NCBI GenBank assembly: GCA_003508835.1 | Contig: PUFA01000003.1 | Location: 18,168,501 to 18,232,500, forward strand | Length of the DNA stretch: 64,000 nt | Direction of reading: 5' to 3' | Origin: Eonycteris spelaea | Taxonomy: Eukaryota > Chordata > Mammalia > Chiroptera > Pteropodidae | Shown: positions 60,931 through 64,000 of the stretch, in pieces | How positions within the stretch are numbered: position 1 is the first letter of the stretch | How the letters are laid out: each line of letters starts with the position of its first letter | Position numbers and translations under genes: made by a program | Notes under the pieces: generated by a model | The model's input: only the letters and a program-made list of their open reading frames with translations | The model's database searches: none | Told to the model about the DNA's origin: nothing

Positions 60931-62184
60931 AGAAAATATTTCTTTTTATAGAAAAAAAAGTGTGTTACTTAATTGTACACTCAAGGGTAAATGTCGTCAA
61001 TGAAACTACTTCTGTTTGGGGCTGTGTCTATACATGAGGTAATACGGGTACTCTAACACTGGGATGGAGAATAAAACATTTCAGTCAAACATCCAGTTGT
61101 CTACAGTCGGTGGGGACTCGTGTGCTGCTTAGTGTGTTCTGGTGCAGAGGAGCAGACCCTGGAAGGGAGGGCATAATCTGCTAGCCAAGCTACGAAAAGT
61201 CTCTGCCTGTAGCTCCGGGTGCACTGTCACGCCCTCAGTACTGGGCAGAGGTTCTGCCTTCTCCCTTCCCAACAGCCTCAGCATGGGGCCTGGGCTCTGT
61301 TGAACAAAGATTCCATTTATAATGTTTAATTCCTAAAGACACTCTGGATTTTAACGAGAAATCTTAGTTTTATAATCTGGATTTAATCTAGATTTTTCTG
61401 AAATTTTTATCTTCTCTTTCATTAACAGTCTATCTTATAATTCGAATGGGCTCAGTTAATCTACAGTTAGCCTAACTAGGATATTTAACAATAACCAAAA
61501 TTTAGCACAACATATGGTTTAAAGAGGATTTTAAGAACACTTTGCATTAAGGCATTAAAAAAATCCATTATACAGGAAGCAGAGTTAAATAATTTTCTCC
61601 TCTCTAGGTGGGACATGAACTTCTGCTAATTTTTTGGTGTTAAATTCTACATTAAACTCTTCCCCTGTGACATTTGGCATTTTAATGAGGTCACAGAACA
61701 GAAAAGAAAAAAAAATCAATATCACAGAGAGGGTATGCTACAGAATGAACTTACTAAATATTAACTCCATTAGTGAAAAAAAGGAGCGAGAGTAAGATTA
61801 ATATCCGTGGGGCTACAGTAAACTGACGAGTTACAGAAAACTATAATTCATACCAAAATTTATTGTAAGTTGCATACACATTGCTTCTCGAATCAAATAT
61901 CTTTGATTAGTGAAACTTAAGTTCATTTAGAATTCTCTTGAGTTTTAGAACTTGTGTTGCCAATTCATACTATTTAATTTTTTTCAGAGAGTTTTTCTTT
62001 GTTCTTCTCTGTTTCCTTGAGTTTGATATAATTTTTTAAAGTCATAAGTAAGAAGGGATACTTTTCATAAATAAAAAGAAATTGATATCTGAAAATATGG
62101 GGTTATTTAATTCTGAAAACATTGATTGAAACACCTCAAAATTCATTGTTCATAAACATATCAGTAGTTATTTAATGGTGGCCG

Positions 62185-62300
62185 TTTTATCAAATTTGAC
62201 AGCTGGATAAACTGAGGCACAATGTAGTTAAAGGACTTACCTAAAGTTATCTAGTATGTGAGAGAATTAAAATTCAGATCTACCAGTTTACAGTTTTCTT
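62185..62300 (-). repeat. MIR SINE, antisense
   Basis: GGATAAACTGAGGCACAATG (62,205) followed by GGACTTACCTAAAGTTATCT (62,233) is a degraded reverse MIR core. Confidence 0.65.
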
Positions 62301-63429
62301 TTTTTAAAAAAAATCATAAGCATGTTTGAAAATAGAATGGAATAATAAATCAGAGTGCCTCGTCTGCTATATATTCATGAGAAGTGTAACTGCTTCTTAC
62401 TATTCTCAGGAATCCATCTACAGCATATTAAGTACACTAGAGAATCATACCAGTGAAATCAAATTGATTTTAAAACTTCTATACATATAACAAGATGCAG
62501 CCACACTTAGAGTCCAATGGTGCCAGCATTTCTACAATAAAGGGGATTGAAATTGGGATGAGTCCACTTTATGAGATTTCCTTGACCTGCAATAGCTTTG
62601 AGCTGTCTCACCAATTTACCTCACTGCATTCGATTTCAAATCACTTAACTTCACTAAAGTTATTCAAAACAGATATGCAAAACCTCAGTCTAGGATTGCA
62701 AGAAAATGCTGCCATTTATTTTTTGAGTAGGTAATATTTTGACCAAACTACCATCCCCCGAATCTGTATTACTTGGCTTTAAGCCATGTGTCTAACTTTA
62801 AGGAAGCCTAGCATAAAAGTTCAACTGACTTCTGGGACTTTGGGCTGCTTAAAAACTTCATGTTTGGTACCTCTAATTATATAGAAGTACAATATCTGCT
62901 GTGTGTAAGGTTAATAACCATTAATAGGGAGGTTTTAAAAAAATCATTTAAAAATGTAATATCTTTGAAATTGCTGAAAAGTAGCTACCAGTAAGGCTGA
63001 AAGGTGAAGGGAGGCTAAACTTAATTAAAATGATGAACTAAGAAATCAGCTGGAACTAAGTATTGCAGCTAAACTGATTTTGTAGCAGGGATCAATTAAA
63101 GCAAGTATCGATCATTTAAAGATAGTCTACACTTTTACTTGTTTAGAGAAAGGTCACAGAAATTTCTTGATAAACTATATTTATGACTGCTGGGGGTTGG
63201 GGGAGGCAGCGAAATTCATACAAAAATTAAAAATCGCTTACTGACTTCTTAGTTTGTTTGAAAAGACATTTCATTCTTTTATGTTATACTGTACATGTAC
63301 CGAAATAAAATACTGATATTTTCCAATAACAATGATTGAACTAAACGTTGGCTAAAGGACACATGGTTATATAAACCTTATTGGATGGTATTTGTGTAGA
63401 CTAGGATTATAGTATTCATGCTACATTAC

Positions 63430-63590
63430 AGCTGATCTGTCCCCTCCTTTTAATTGGAAGCAATTTGAGAGCAGGAAGCACTGTTGATTCTATCTCCGAA
63501 TCCCCAAGCTTAGCAAAAAGTGCCTAGTACACAGTAGGCACTCTGAAATGTCTGGAGAGTAATTGAGGAAATAAACAAATGAATGCTATC
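63430..63590 (+). mobile_element. LINE-2 3' end
   Basis: AATTTGAGAGCAGGAAGCAC (63,462), TAGTACACAGTAGGCACTCT (63,525) and the AATAAACAAATGAATG-type end (63,572) match the L2 3' terminus. Confidence 0.65.
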
Positions 63591-64000
63591 ATGTACATGT
63601 GAAAGTTAACACTTGTTACATGGGGGAGAAATGACTCTATTCACGAGCAGGGCATAAAGTATTCTACTGCTACCACCCCAAAGCAGCTAACAGAGTTCAT
63701 AATCTATTTTGCTCCTCTGGATTTTTGACAATTTGCTAAACAAATGAATCATGGAGTCTGGCTCCAAGTAAACACGTTAATATCAAAACATAGGCCAGTT
63801 GGGTGCCCACTCAGATTTTTCTCAAGTGTACATTTCAATGTGAAGACCATCAACTAATCTTTCCTATAAGCAAGGACAGGAGATATACCAAGTCTCACAG
63901 CAACTCAAGCTCCTTAACAAATCCTGGTGTTTAAAACATCATCTCCACATGCTCAGCAAAGAAACAATGAAGATAAAGTTCTTATGGTCCATGACCCAAG

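Larger units (their letters stand above)
57741..64000 (-). other. SKOR2 intron, right flank
   Basis: AT-rich DNA without recognisable coding exons. L2 fragments lie near 57,880-58,020, 60,380-60,930 and 63,430-63,590, and an antisense MIR at 62,185-62,300. A non-repeat block at 59,000-59,700 may be regulatory. The main SKOR2 coding exon should be strongly GC-rich and is not here. Confidence 0.65.

Noticed and set aside
62233..62260. Donor-like GTAAGTCC on the minus strand
   Set aside because: It is part of an antisense MIR core, whose consensus contains this string.
1..64000. CRISPR arrays, operons, phage or bacterial genes, tRNA and rRNA genes
   Set aside because: None seen. The sequence is mammalian nuclear DNA and the direct repeats found are simple repeats or transposons.

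Overview
The window is nuclear DNA from a placental mammal: AT-rich, intron-dominated, full of decayed LINE-1, LINE-2, MIR and hAT copies, with two CpG islands. Long open reading frames are uninformative here because the real exons are short. Two genes are recognised from spliced exons on the minus strand, IER3IP1 (complete) and SKOR2 (3' portion). A third, HDHD2, is inferred from its position. From memory, the order HDHD2 - IER3IP1 - SKOR2, all in the same orientation, matches human chromosome 18q21.1. I see no Alu, B1/B2, carnivore SINEC, ruminant Bov-tA/BovB, horse ERE or vesper-bat Ves SINE. That absence, together with one L1 3'-end type and hAT copies that still show 8-bp target duplications, tentatively suggests a bat lacking recent SINE activity, possibly a fruit bat. 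The species call is weak.

Layout, left to right. 1-4,740: L1, MIR and L2 debris, probably intron 1 of HDHD2. 4,740-5,350: CpG island, probable HDHD2 promoter and non-coding exon 1. 5,350-7,755: short intergenic gap. 7,757-18,850: IER3IP1, read right to left. Its three coding exons join to exactly 82 codons plus stop, it has a 3' UTR of about 1.1 kb, a CpG-island promoter, and an intron 1 filled by a roughly 3-kb antisense L1 and L2 sequence. 19,000-33,570: intergenic, no supported gene. 33,570-57,740: the 3' part of SKOR2, read right to left, with five in-phase small exons coding for the C-terminal coiled coil, the stop codon near 39.2 kb, and a candidate further 3' exon near 34.3 kb. 57,741-64,000: SKOR2 intron. 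The large GC-rich SKOR2 exon expected to carry the SKI/SNO and SAND-like domains is not present and should lie beyond the right edge.

The genes do not form one pathway. IER3IP1 is a small ER membrane protein of the early secretory pathway, SKOR2 is a nuclear corepressor of TGF-beta/BMP signalling in neurons, and HDHD2 is a HAD-family hydrolase. No previously undescribed system is evident. The best leads are alternative SKOR2 C-termini, three frame-neutral SKOR2 mini-exons (one with a run of 12 adenines at its splice donor), and non-repeat AT-rich blocks in SKOR2 introns that could be enhancers.
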